Positions 1 to 6,947 of a DNA stretch of 42,076 nucleotides are shown here, piece by piece; the first letter of the stretch is position 1; each line of letters begins with the position of its first letter. Made by a program: the position numbers and the translations under genes. Below the pieces are notes generated by a model, which was not told the origin of the DNA, ran no database searches, and saw only the letters and a program-made list of their open reading frames with translations. The DNA is from an uncultured Xylophilus sp. (GTDB lineage: Bacteria > Pseudomonadota > Gammaproteobacteria > Burkholderiales > Burkholderiaceae_C). The stretch spans positions 1 to 42,076 of the forward strand of contig CAJYQL010000072.1 in the NCBI GenBank assembly GCA_913776965.1, read 5' to 3'.

Positions 1-400
1 AGCGCGGCCCAGCTGGTGGGGACAATGCGGGACTGTAGGGGCTCGATGTCGGAACCGCGCCAGAGGCCCTCAATCGCGGCCAGCGCATCATCCGCACTGC
101 GGCCGGGCGCAGTAGGCGAGAGCGGAAGAAGCTGGGCTGACATGGATATGCGTGCACCTGTAATTGCATACAGTGTAGAGCATTCGCCACGCTGGGCAAC
201 CGGGATTTACAGTCGCACGCCGCTGATGCCCTGCTCCGTTGGTACCCCTATCCACTTGGCTCCGCTGCCGATCTACTGCAGTGCCGTAGTTTCCGCGGTC
301 ATCAACTCCTGACGGCCGGGTTGAAAACACACCTCAGAGATTACGGCACTGCGCGATCAAATTGAGCCGGCGGGCTCCCTATGATTGGAAGCGATGGCAA
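1..400. other. Left-edge stretch without a recognisable gene
   Basis: Short open frames exist on both strands but none has a convincing start, ribosome binding site or recognisable protein. The minus-strand Rep gene ends at position 401, so this is its downstream flank. No tRNA, insertion-sequence end or clear terminator was seen. Confidence 0.5.
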
Positions 401-1519
401 CTACGGGGCAACGGGCCAAGCAAGTGCCGCAGCCGGCCGAATGCGGCCGACAACGGCTTGGCTCGTGTCGCAGACAAACGCCGATTCAACAGCCCAATCC
501 GGGGTATCCAGAACAGCCTGAGGCGTAATCAAGTTGGTCCAACGAGCAGCATCACACGGAACTGGCGCACGTTTGATGTCGATGCCGTGGGTCCGCAAAA
601 TGCGCTGGTGCCAGCGAGCGTAAGTGGAATCGGAATCGAAGAACTGGGCCATAGGCCGCCCGTCGATCCAAAGCGCCAGCAAGCGCCGATCTTCCTGACT
701 GGCCAACTTCAACAACATCTCGGCATCCGTGAGCGGCGGCAGATCGGTTAGCGGCACATCACCCAGCACCCGGTAGTGCAGCTGACGTGCGCTGCCTGGC
801 TGCCACGCACTGCCAACCGCAAGGCCATGAGTTTTGAGATTGCGCAGGTGCCGCGTCTCAATGCGGATGCCTTGGTTCAAGTGTTCGTCCATCATGCGGC
901 TGAAGTTGAGCGCAGGCCCCAAGCGCTCCCACGACCGCAGCGGCAGCTTGCCCAGCAACGTCAGGCGGTGCTTGAGCATGCCGTCCCAGAAGTAGTGATG
1001 TTTGTCGTACATCAGCACTTGCCGCTCGCGGGAATCCGGCCAGAGCCGGACGCCAATGCCCTTTTCCGACGGTGTCGCGTGCAATGCGGCGGGGGCATGG
1101 CGACGCACCGAATCACAGAACGCGGGGATCAAACCATGCGGCATGCGGTGCAACTCCGCAACATGAACTTCAGCCACCCGGTAGCTGCGGTCGCGCAACT
1201 GCAGCCTGATGGACTCGGGAACCGGGCGTTTCAGGTGCTTAAACACCAGAGTGCTGGCAGATTCGACAAGAAACGGCAGATCGTTGGATCCGAGACCGTT
1301 TTGACCCTGAAGCCAACGCAAAGGACAGCCCCATAGACGCAGTTCGTTGGAGCGGCTGTTGAACTTCAGCTTGATCTTGGGCGCACGAGTATCGTCATAG
1401 CCAACGGATTGTTCGGTGAACGAATGCGAAAGTGCGCCGCTCGGCTGCTGTGTAGTCAAGGACTTGCCGATGAAGTCCAAGTTCTGTGCGGGAAAGCGCA
1501 CATCAAAGAAGTCGATCAT
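401..1519 (-). CDS. Phage/plasmid replication initiator, II/X (Phage_CRI-type) family
   Basis: A 372-residue protein resembling gene II/X replication proteins of filamentous phages and related small replicons, which nick one strand to start rolling-circle replication. The diagnostic parts are the N-terminus (MIDFFDVRFP) and the block LWGCPLRWLQGQNGLGSNDL at about residues 63-82, typical of this family in Xanthomonas and Stenotrophomonas elements. The start at 1519 is chosen because family members begin this way; a longer frame reaches 1624 but runs into the repeats. No coat protein, ssDNA-binding protein or Zot-like gene is nearby, so this is a plasmid-like or satellite replicon rather than a recognisable inovirus. 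The gene has lower GC than the P2-like block. Family assignment rests on recalled motifs, and the catalytic tyrosine was not pinned down. Confidence 0.75.
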   Translation of the reverse strand: MIDFFDVRFPAQNLDFIGKSLTTQQPSGALSHSFTEQSVGYDDTRAPKIKLKFNSRSNELRLWGCPLRWLQGQNGLGSNDLPFLVESASTLVFKHLKRPVPESIRLQLRDRSYRVAEVHVAELHRMPHGLIPAFCDSVRRHAPAALHATPSEKGIGVRLWPDSRERQVLMYDKHHYFWDGMLKHRLTLLGKLPLRSWERLGPALNFSRMMDEHLNQGIRIETRHLRNLKTHGLAVGSAWQPGSARQLHYRVLGDVPLTDLPPLTDAEMLLKLASQEDRRLLALWIDGRPMAQFFDSDSTYARWHQRILRTHGIDIKRAPVPCDAARWTNLITPQAVLDTPDWAVESAFVCDTSQAVVGRIRPAAALAWPVAP

Positions 1520-1595
1520 TGTTAAACCCCATAAATTGCTGATAGTCATGGTCATCGGCACTGCCATACAAATCGTGATCTCTCGATTCAATGGC

Positions 1596-1674
1596 ATTGG
1601 TGATGGTGTGATGGCTATATCCATTTACACGAAAGCTTGGTGATGGTCATATCCGCTTGGTGATGGTCATATCC
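1596..1674. repeat. Iteron-like 20-bp direct repeats upstream of rep
   Basis: GCTTGGTGATGGTCATATCC occurs twice back to back without mismatch (1635-1654 and 1655-1674). A degenerate third copy (TTGGTGATGG, then CTATATCC) lies at about 1598-1622. The array sits immediately upstream of the rep start at 1519, the usual place for Rep binding sites or an autoregulatory operator. The role is inferred. Confidence 0.75.
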
Positions 1675-1699
1675 ATCTATCCAAGTTTCAACATATCCC

Positions 1700-1725
1700 T
1701 ATAGCTCATCTATCTATGAGCTATA
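1700..1725. repeat. Perfect 10-bp inverted repeat, 6-base loop
   Basis: Arms TATAGCTCAT (1700-1709) and ATGAGCTATA (1716-1725) flank the loop CTATCT. A further partial copy (ATAGCTCT) and the small dyad CTCTA-C-TAGAG follow at 1731-1746. The local sequence is AT-rich. It could be an operator or part of a replication origin for the adjacent Rep. Confidence 0.65.
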
Positions 1726-1848
1726 TATACATAGCTCTACTAGAGTTGGCACCACGATTCCAGCGAGAATCTTCCACCCACTTACGCCAAATGGACGGGA
1801 AAAGCGGAACTACAAATGCTGAGATCGGCAGATCCTGACATTGCGGTT

Positions 1849-1914
1849 GTTGCGCGTGTTGCGCGTGTTGCGCGTGTTGCGTCCAATACTGTCCGGACGT
1901 GCAACACGCGCAAC
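1849..1914. repeat. Tandem 9-bp repeat array facing an inverted arm
   Basis: Three overlapping copies of GTTGCGCGTGTTGC start at 1849, 1858 and 1867, a 9-bp period. The exact reverse complement GCAACACGCGCAAC follows at 1901-1914. Between them GTCC (1881-1884) can pair with GGAC (1895-1898). Any of the three left copies can therefore pair with the right arm, giving alternative hairpins. It lies between the HTH gene (ends 1946) and rep, in the same non-coding stretch as the iterons. This suits an origin, or a terminator between the genes, better than coding DNA. Confidence 0.7.
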
Positions 1915-1945
1915 GCACTACTGATCAAACTGCCGAGTCGACCTG

Positions 1946-2890
1946 CTAAAGATCGAACTCAACAGCAAGTTTCTCTTCGTTCAACGCCTTTGGACTGAGT
2001 GCTGCCAACTGCTTGAGCAATACGTCTTTCGACGTCTTCCGCGTGTCCCCGGTCCAGAGCGGTACGGACTTGAGCGATCGCGACACAGTAGATTTGTCAC
2101 AACCGTACGCCTTCGCGATCTCGGTCATCGTCGCCCCCGCGGCGACAAGTTTGGCCATGAGCCGGATGTGGAGTTTCAAGGCCAGAAACTGCTCCGTGCG
2201 TACTTCCAGGCCAGATGCACCAGTACTGATGCGCACCATACGCTGACTGGTGCGCAGCGCACCCAGAGCGCTCAAGCCGGCGCAGTCGACAGTGAAGACA
2301 CACTGCGTGCCCTCTTCCGCATCGCAGAGTGCTATCGTCCACAGGTCACGGCAATAGCTGGACAAGGATTCGTGATCCGACAACCCGCTGACGAAGAACA
2401 TCACCCGGGTGTCGGCAGCACGCGCCATCGCATCCATTTTGACCAGCACATGGGCGGCCTGTGCAGACAACGCCGTGGCAAAAGACTGCTTAATGACAAC
2501 CCACCCCTGAAACGACGTCAGCAGCGGTGACATGTGTGCCAAACCCTCTTCGGAAAGCCAGTTGATCTGCCGGCTGCTCGCGATGTAGTGGTGGCGGTGC
2601 TGGACACCGCCTTTCTTACGCTGGACGAATGCGCGCTGCACCTGCTCAACAACTTGCTTCGCGCGTTCGTTGCCGGACACCACCGTCACCATGCCTTCCA
2701 CCTTCGGCATCTTGATGCACAGCCGGTCGCTTGCGATGCGCGCCTTGGCGTGGATGGCCGCCATGATGAGTTGATGCACTGCCGGTTCAGCATCCGGCAT
2801 CTGCACGAGCGTCAGCCCCGTGCCAGGCTCCGCCGCGGCTTCGACCATCAGAGGCTGCCGCCGTGCTTCAAAAGTGCTGGTTTTAGACAT
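1946..2890 (-). CDS. HTH protein of the replicon element, function unknown
   Basis: A 314-residue protein. Near the C-terminus (about residues 255-280) lies a helix-turn-helix-like stretch, MTEIAKAYGCDKSTVSRSL, of the kind found in resolvases and partition regulators. The middle (FFVSGLSDHESLSSYCRDLW and the hydrophobic strands around it) looks like an alpha/beta fold, but no Walker A motif is visible. The ATG at 2890 is preferred because it overlaps the stop of the upstream AlpA-like gene by 8 bp (ATGTCTAA), which implies translational coupling. It could be a replication or partition regulator. No family could be named with confidence. Confidence 0.6.
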   Translation of the reverse strand: MSKTSTFEARRQPLMVEAAAEPGTGLTLVQMPDAEPAVHQLIMAAIHAKARIASDRLCIKMPKVEGMVTVVSGNERAKQVVEQVQRAFVQRKKGGVQHRHHYIASSRQINWLSEEGLAHMSPLLTSFQGWVVIKQSFATALSAQAAHVLVKMDAMARAADTRVMFFVSGLSDHESLSSYCRDLWTIALCDAEEGTQCVFTVDCAGLSALGALRTSQRMVRISTGASGLEVRTEQFLALKLHIRLMAKLVAAGATMTEIAKAYGCDKSTVSRSLKSVPLWTGDTRKTSKDVLLKQLAALSPKALNEEKLAVEFDL

Positions 2891-3674
2891 GACTACCCCC
2901 CAACTTGCCGGTCTTATAGGCATCGATGACCGACATCAACCAGAAGCTGCCGCGGCCGCGCTTGACGGGCTGCGGAAACTGGGCCGGGACCAAACTCATC
3001 TTGCGGTATAGGTTGGCCCGCGATTCGCCAAGGTAGATGATCAAGAACTCGATGCGGACGGTGCTATCCAGACCGGCTGCGCGCTCTGCGCCGATACGGT
3101 CAAGCTCATGCATGTACCAGTCCGGCAGCGGCCGCGGGGCCTTGACGCTACGACAGCGTGCGGAACGCGCGCTGCTTTCCGCCGACCTTGCTCGAGCGTG
3201 GCCGTCATGCTCGTCAGAACGCGGCGCCGCCACAGGCTCGACCGGGGTCGGTTGCGATGCCGTCGAAGAGTTGTCGGCAGCGACCTGCTTCACCGCCGGA
3301 GGGACCAACAACGCCGCGGGCGAAAGCTCCTCGTCGATGGCGGGACCCTGTTCGAAGGGCAGCAGACGCATTGGCCCGGGAGCAAATGCCTGACCCTTAC
3401 AGATCACCAACGTGCCCACGAACTGCCACACCGTGCCGTTGCTGCCGCGGCACAGCACAGTCTCGTCCAACTTAGCGTTGGGCACGTACCCGGGCACGTG
3501 ATGGCGATACTTGCTGAACAAGCCCAACTTACCGTACCGCTGAATCAGCCCCACGCCCACAAGCCGACAATCGCCGTCCATGAACCTAAGCTTCCCGTTG
3601 CTGTTTTTACCGACGTAGGTAAATCGCGTGGGAACATTCAACTCACTATCACTGGTGAAAAAAAACTTGGACAT
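2883..3674 (-). CDS. AlpA/MerR-like DNA-binding protein with unknown N-terminal domain
   Basis: A 263-residue protein. The last 60 residues (YLGESRANLYRKMSL, then FPQPVKRGRGSFW and VIDAYKTG) match the layout of AlpA-type winged-helix regulators, which control excision or early expression of integrated elements. The first 110 residues are a separate globular part of unknown function. The middle (about 115-190) is rich in Ala, Pro and Ser and looks like a linker. It is the first gene of a minus-strand operon with the HTH gene and faces the 3809 gene across a divergent promoter region. Confidence 0.6.
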   Translation of the reverse strand: MSKFFFTSDSELNVPTRFTYVGKNSNGKLRFMDGDCRLVGVGLIQRYGKLGLFSKYRHHVPGYVPNAKLDETVLCRGSNGTVWQFVGTLVICKGQAFAPGPMRLLPFEQGPAIDEELSPAALLVPPAVKQVAADNSSTASQPTPVEPVAAPRSDEHDGHARARSAESSARSARCRSVKAPRPLPDWYMHELDRIGAERAAGLDSTVRIEFLIIYLGESRANLYRKMSLVPAQFPQPVKRGRGSFWLMSVIDAYKTGKLGGSHV

Positions 3675-3736
3675 CCGTCAACTCCATGTCTCTACAGCGG
3701 TTGCGGGAAGTCGCACCTGTCCCATAGAAAACTTTA

Positions 3737-3764
3737 TTGACAGCAATCGCAGAAGAGCTTTATT
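3737..3764 (+). promoter_or_regulatory. Candidate sigma70 promoter of the rightward gene
   Basis: A perfect -35 TTGACA (3737-3742), a 16-bp spacer and a -10-like TTTATT (3759-3764). It precedes the ATG at 3809, which has a strong ribosome binding site (AGAGGAGG ending at 3805). It lies in the divergent gap between the minus-strand AlpA-like gene and the plus-strand gene. Confidence 0.45.
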
Positions 3765-3808
3765 TCGGAGGAAATTCGGTGGAATAATGAGAGGAAAAGA
3801 GGAGGCTT

Positions 3809-3883
3809 ATGGCTAAGATTCTTGGGCAAGTCAAATTACGTGGTGAGTCGAAGACCGAAGCACCCGGCTGGAATGTGCGGTGA
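3809..3883 (+). CDS. 24-codon ORF, likely the broken 5' end of the next gene
   Basis: Encodes a peptide starting MAKILGQVKLRGESK and ending with TGA at 3881-3883. It has the best ribosome binding site in the area (AGAGGAGG, about 4 bp before the ATG) and follows a promoter with a perfect -35. Its frame is the same as that of the 3908-4873 frame, and only TGA separates them. Either this is a leader peptide or the original N-terminus, with a TGG-to-TGA type nonsense change or stop readthrough. Confidence 0.5.
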   Translation: MAKILGQVKLRGESKTEAPGWNVR

Positions 3884-3907
3884 ACTCGGGTCGAAGCAGT
3901 CGCAAGG

Positions 3908-4873
3908 TTGTGTCTACCGCCAGCCATCTATCCAGGGCCCAGTGCAGAATCATCCGATCGCGTCTTAGCCGATCTAAAAGCTGCATTCGCTGATCCAGCG
4001 AAGCTTGGAACGCAATGCGACTTTGCTGAGTGTCACCAGACAGTTCGGGACGCTATTTCTGACATCACGAAGAGGATGGGACTACTGAGGATCCCAGCCG
4101 AACACAGAATGCATGCGGTTCTCTGGTTTCGCATCCTCGAGGTTCCAGGTGGAACGGATGTCCAACTTGAGGCGATCAATGCATATGGCAAATGGCGGTT
4201 GAATCGCGAGCGGCGCGGACCAACGCTGTTTGAAGCCCGAGACGAGCACAAGCAGGCAAAGGTTAAGCTGCCATTGGACGGGATGCCCTCTAATGATCAG
4301 CGGCATTACACGATTGAACAGCTTGCAATGCTGCCTGTGTGTGAGCAATTTCCATACGGTGTGAATTGGAAATTGGTGCCCGTACCTAAAAGTCCGGCGT
4401 CCACAATGCCAGCTTCAAGCGCTGAACCTGGCTGCGATGCCGCCGGCATTGCTAGCGCCGATTTAGAACGGCTGCCGCCGAAGTTTGCGACGCCCAAACG
4501 GCACGTCCGCTCCGCTGATAAGAATCAGCCGCCGGAGATCAAGTCCAAACCGAATGAGCACCGCCGGGCGAAAAATGCCTACGAAGAAAGTTGCGGACGC
4601 GGAGTGATCAATGAACTGCGCTCCGTCCTGACTCGGGAAGCTGGATCAAAGAACGCAGTTATTCGCCATGCACGGGGCAACAGATTTCACACGGATCTCA
4701 GGAAGGACGCAGTACTTGAACTGGCGTGCATGGCGCCGCTGATGAAGAGCTACTCCGCGTCCACTCTGACCAGAGCGCTCTCGAAATTCTTTAAATTTCC
4801 TAGAGGGCGACCGATTGTGGAACTCGAGCCGGTCCAGCCGACGTCGCCGAAGCGAAAAATAAAGCGCCGCTAG
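3908..4873 (+). CDS. Hypothetical protein, probably missing its true start
   Basis: An open frame of 321 codons whose first possible start is TTG at 3908, preceded by AAGG directly adjacent and so at poor spacing. The frame is continuous with the ATG at 3809 apart from one TGA. The N-terminal third looks helical (ADLKAAFADPAKL, EHRMHAVLWFRILEV). The centre is Pro/Ala-rich, and the C-terminus is strongly basic (SPKRKIKRR), suggesting nucleic-acid contact. No family was recognised. The lower GC matches the rest of the left element. It may be a pseudogene; a start at an internal ATG (codon 57) is also possible. Confidence 0.45.
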   Translation: MCLPPAIYPGPSAESSDRVLADLKAAFADPAKLGTQCDFAECHQTVRDAISDITKRMGLLRIPAEHRMHAVLWFRILEVPGGTDVQLEAINAYGKWRLNRERRGPTLFEARDEHKQAKVKLPLDGMPSNDQRHYTIEQLAMLPVCEQFPYGVNWKLVPVPKSPASTMPASSAEPGCDAAGIASADLERLPPKFATPKRHVRSADKNQPPEIKSKPNEHRRAKNAYEESCGRGVINELRSVLTREAGSKNAVIRHARGNRFHTDLRKDAVLELACMAPLMKSYSASTLTRALSKFFKFPRGRPIVELEPVQPTSPKRKIKRR

Positions 4874-4920
4874 AGCTTGTCCAATGTAGTCTCACAACAG
4901 CTCACTACAGCGCGACCATG

Positions 4921-4944
4921 ACTGTATGTAGAACTGTATGTAGA
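4921..4944. repeat. 12-bp tandem direct repeat
   Basis: ACTGTATGTAGA is repeated twice without mismatch (4921-4932, 4933-4944) just before the terminator. A second pair of short direct repeats, TTACCTAC, lies at about 5074-5093. Such paired short repeats resemble arm-type binding sites of tyrosine recombinases at prophage ends. That reading is speculative because no attR is visible for comparison. Confidence 0.5.
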
Positions 4945-4950
4945 AAAAGA

Positions 4951-4976
4951 AAAAGCCGCCTGATCGGGCGGCTTTT
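4951..4976 (+). terminator. Rho-independent terminator
   Basis: Stem arms AAAAGCCGCC and GGCGGCTTTT around a 6-base loop TGATCG, followed by CTGTTCT. It is symmetric, so it could act in both directions. It ends the rightward transcript from the 3908 gene and insulates the element from the prophage. Confidence 0.85.
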
Positions 4977-5306
4977 CTGTTCTGGATCAATAACTTAGAA
5001 GAAGCTATTGGCGGAAACGGAGGCAGTCACGCACCTAATGCTGACAACAACTTAGCGCGTTTTTTCGGCTTTTACCTACGCGCTTACCTACAAAAAAACT
5101 TGATGGCTGGGGCTTCGATATGGATCCCGCGCTGGCAGTCTAATCGCCCAGCCATCCGGCGCCAGGTCGCCGACAGGGCAAAACCCCGTTAAATCGCGTC
5201 ACGCTTTCAGGCATGGCAAACCCTCGGCGAAGCCCCGCGCGGCGCCGCATGGGGCCGTCTCGGCCCTTCCCGGCACCTCCGTGAAAAGAGGGACATTAAG
5301 CGAGCA
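4977..5306. other. Non-coding boundary, probable left end of the P2-like prophage
   Basis: No gene is supported. GC content and codon style change from the moderate-GC left element to the GC-rich phage across this stretch. The only structure is the TTACCTAC pair (about 5074-5093) and an AT-rich run at 5055-5110. In P2 the cos site follows the att-distal end, and here a cos-like sequence starts at 5307, so the attL site probably lies between about 4900 and 5300. The exact core cannot be set without the right end. Confidence 0.35.
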
Positions 5307-5339
5307 GGCGGGGCGGGGTCTCGTCTGCGCGCTGAGGGT
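5307..5339. other. cos: cos-like packaging site
   Basis: The sequence GGCGGGGCGGGG followed six bases later by CTGCGCGCTGAGGGT closely parallels, as I recall it, the left end of the P2 genome (GGCGAGGCGGGG, then CTGCGCGCTGACGGT). In P2 the cos site lies about 480 bp beyond the end of gene Q; here the distance to the end of Q is about 560 bp, also with Q pointing at cos. Terminase P/M would cut here to give cohesive ends. The comparison is from memory. Confidence 0.55.
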
Positions 5340-5586
5340 CGATGTGGACGAAAGTGCCCAAAAAACAGGCAGGAAATGGGAGGGGTTCGGGCGTCCGGTC
5401 GAGGCGGGCCGCCCGGGGGGTCATGGGTGGAGCGAACACGCATCCCGCCCGCACCCCTGTCGTGCGGGCACTATCGAATTAATAGCACGAAAGAGAAGCT
5501 CCGCGCGAGCTTCCTGCTGTTCTATTCATGCGCGGCGCCGGGGCGCCGGCCGTCCGGGCCTAGCGCGAGGGCTTCGCCCGTGCCTA

Positions 5587-5606
5587 TACTGTACGAACAT
5601 ACAGTA
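5587..5606. promoter_or_regulatory. Perfect LexA (SOS) box
   Basis: TACTGTACGAACATACAGTA has both half-sites TACTGT and ACAGTA with an 8-bp spacer, a full match to the E. coli-type LexA consensus. It ends 64 bp before the ATG of the 73-codon gene at 5671 and is the only well-placed one seen. This predicts damage-inducible expression of that gene. Confidence 0.75.
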
Positions 5607-5670
5607 TTGCCGGGGCAGTTTGAGCTGCCACCCGGTGCTCCCTCGGCAATCTGTCGGGAGACGCACGCCG

Positions 5671-5892
5671 ATGAAACACACCGCCGCCAATCTGTCGCAC
5701 ACGCCCCGTGGACTAGGTGAGCTGCGCGTGGACTTCGAGGCGGTCGACTCCCAGCTCGACGCACTGTGCGAGCTGCTGCGCTTGGCGACCATCGGCAGCA
5801 AGGTCGAGGCCAGCAGCATGCATGCGCTGCTGCAGCCCCTGCGGAACCGGCTCGCGCAGGCGTGCGACGGCCTGGCCGACGTGCAGGACTGA
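5671..5892 (+). CDS. Small SOS-controlled phage protein, possible Tum-like inducer
   Basis: A 73-residue, mostly helical protein (MKHTAANLSHTPRGLGELRV) lying between cos and gene Q and convergent with Q, with only 5 bp between their ends. No family was recognised. Its promoter region carries a perfect LexA box. In the P2 relative 186, the LexA-controlled gene tum encodes an antirepressor that triggers prophage induction; this gene has the right control but a different size and map position, so the comparison is functional speculation. A ribosome binding site (CGGGAG) lies about 11 bp upstream of the ATG. Confidence 0.6.
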   Translation: MKHTAANLSHTPRGLGELRVDFEAVDSQLDALCELLRLATIGSKVEASSMHALLQPLRNRLAQACDGLADVQD

Positions 5893-5897
5893 AACCG

Positions 5898-6947
5898 CTA
5901 CGCCGCGGCCGGCGTCGGCCCGGGCACCGTCGGCACCACGTACGGCCGGAAGCGCACCACCTCGTCGCCCAGCCAGTCGTTCAACTCCCGGAACCGGTCC
6001 TGCAGCGGCTCAATCTCGTTGCGCGCGAACACCTGAGCGGCCGGCAGCACCGCGCCGAAGCCGCCCGTGTTGCTCGGCACGATCCCCAGGAGCTGGGGCG
6101 GGATGCGGTGCGCCGCCAGCACGTCGTCGCGGCTCACGTTCTTGATGTTGAAAAAATCGTCCTTCGCGGCGACTTCGCTGACCGGGATGAGCTGGATCCC
6201 GTCCTTCTTGCCGTTCGGTGAATACACGAACAGGTTGCGGAAGTTGCCCGGCCCTTTCGAGTCTTTCAGCGCCTGGCGGATCGCATCCACGTCCTCCTGC
6301 TGCTGCGCCGCGTCGGACATGTACATGATGAAGCCGGCGTGGCTTCCGTTGTTGTAGTAGCGCCGGCGGAAAAGCGTGGCGCTCTCGTTGAGCCAAGCGG
6401 CCTGGAGCGCCGACAGGTATTCCGGCAGTCCATACACCTCCTGATTAAGGTCGGGCTCGCGCATGTGGAAGATCGACCCGGACGGGAATTCGTGCTCATC
6501 GCGCCAGCCGCGCACGAAGAAATAGCGGTCCAGCTCGGCGCCGCGGCGCATGTACTTCGCCAGGGCGTGCTTGAGGCCCACCGTGCGCCGGGTAAGCGAC
6601 CGCCGGCTCTCCAGATAGGCGTTGCCGAAAGTGAGATAGTCGAGCGCGAACGCCGAGAACGTCGCCTTGTCGAGCAGCGCGTGGGGCTGGAACGTGCTCA
6701 ACAGGATGTTTCTCTTGAAGAAGATGGAGCTGCTGTGATGCGTGCTCGCGCGAAACGACTTCGCCAGGCCGTCGAGGCTGATCGGCGGCTCGTACCACCG
6801 CCCGTTCGACCAGCATTCCACATAGTCGAGCAATTCCCGACGGTCCATCACCGCCACCGGCTCGCCGAAAGAGAACGCCTCGGTGCGCGCCGCTCCGCCG
6901 CGGCTCGCATCCACCACGGCCGTGCCCGTGCCTGCCTGTTGGTCCAT
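5898..6947 (-). CDS. Q: Portal protein (P2 gpQ family)
   Basis: A 349-residue protein (P2 gpQ: 344). It forms the dodecameric portal at one vertex of the capsid, through which DNA is packaged and which joins head to tail. Family landmarks include MDRRELLDYVECWSNGRWYEPP near the N-terminus, the central FPSGSIFHMREPDLNQEVYGLPEYLSALQ and the C-terminal HRIPPQLLGIVPSNTGGFG. The ATG at 6947 shares its A with the TGA stop of P (TGATG), so P and Q are translationally coupled. A GTG one codon upstream is less likely. Confidence 0.95.
   Translation of the reverse strand: MDQQAGTGTAVVDASRGGAARTEAFSFGEPVAVMDRRELLDYVECWSNGRWYEPPISLDGLAKSFRASTHHSSSIFFKRNILLSTFQPHALLDKATFSAFALDYLTFGNAYLESRRSLTRRTVGLKHALAKYMRRGAELDRYFFVRGWRDEHEFPSGSIFHMREPDLNQEVYGLPEYLSALQAAWLNESATLFRRRYYNNGSHAGFIMYMSDAAQQQEDVDAIRQALKDSKGPGNFRNLFVYSPNGKKDGIQLIPVSEVAAKDDFFNIKNVSRDDVLAAHRIPPQLLGIVPSNTGGFGAVLPAAQVFARNEIEPLQDRFRELNDWLGDEVVRFRPYVVPTVPGPTPAAA

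Noticed and set aside
16-330. Opposing short frames at the left edge
   Set aside because: No ribosome site or family match and they overlap each other; neither is supported.
1499-1624. Longer start for the Rep gene at 1624
   Set aside because: The additional residues do not look like the family, and the added codons run up to the iteron-like repeats; the MIDFFDVRFP start fits better.
1721-1918. A 65-codon minus-strand frame
   Set aside because: It runs through the 9-bp tandem array, giving a repetitive AQHAQHAQH protein; it is a shadow of the repeat.
5012-5030. tRNA 3' end as attachment core (GGCGGAAACGGAGG)
   Set aside because: It looks a little like a tRNA end but no tRNA arms surround it.
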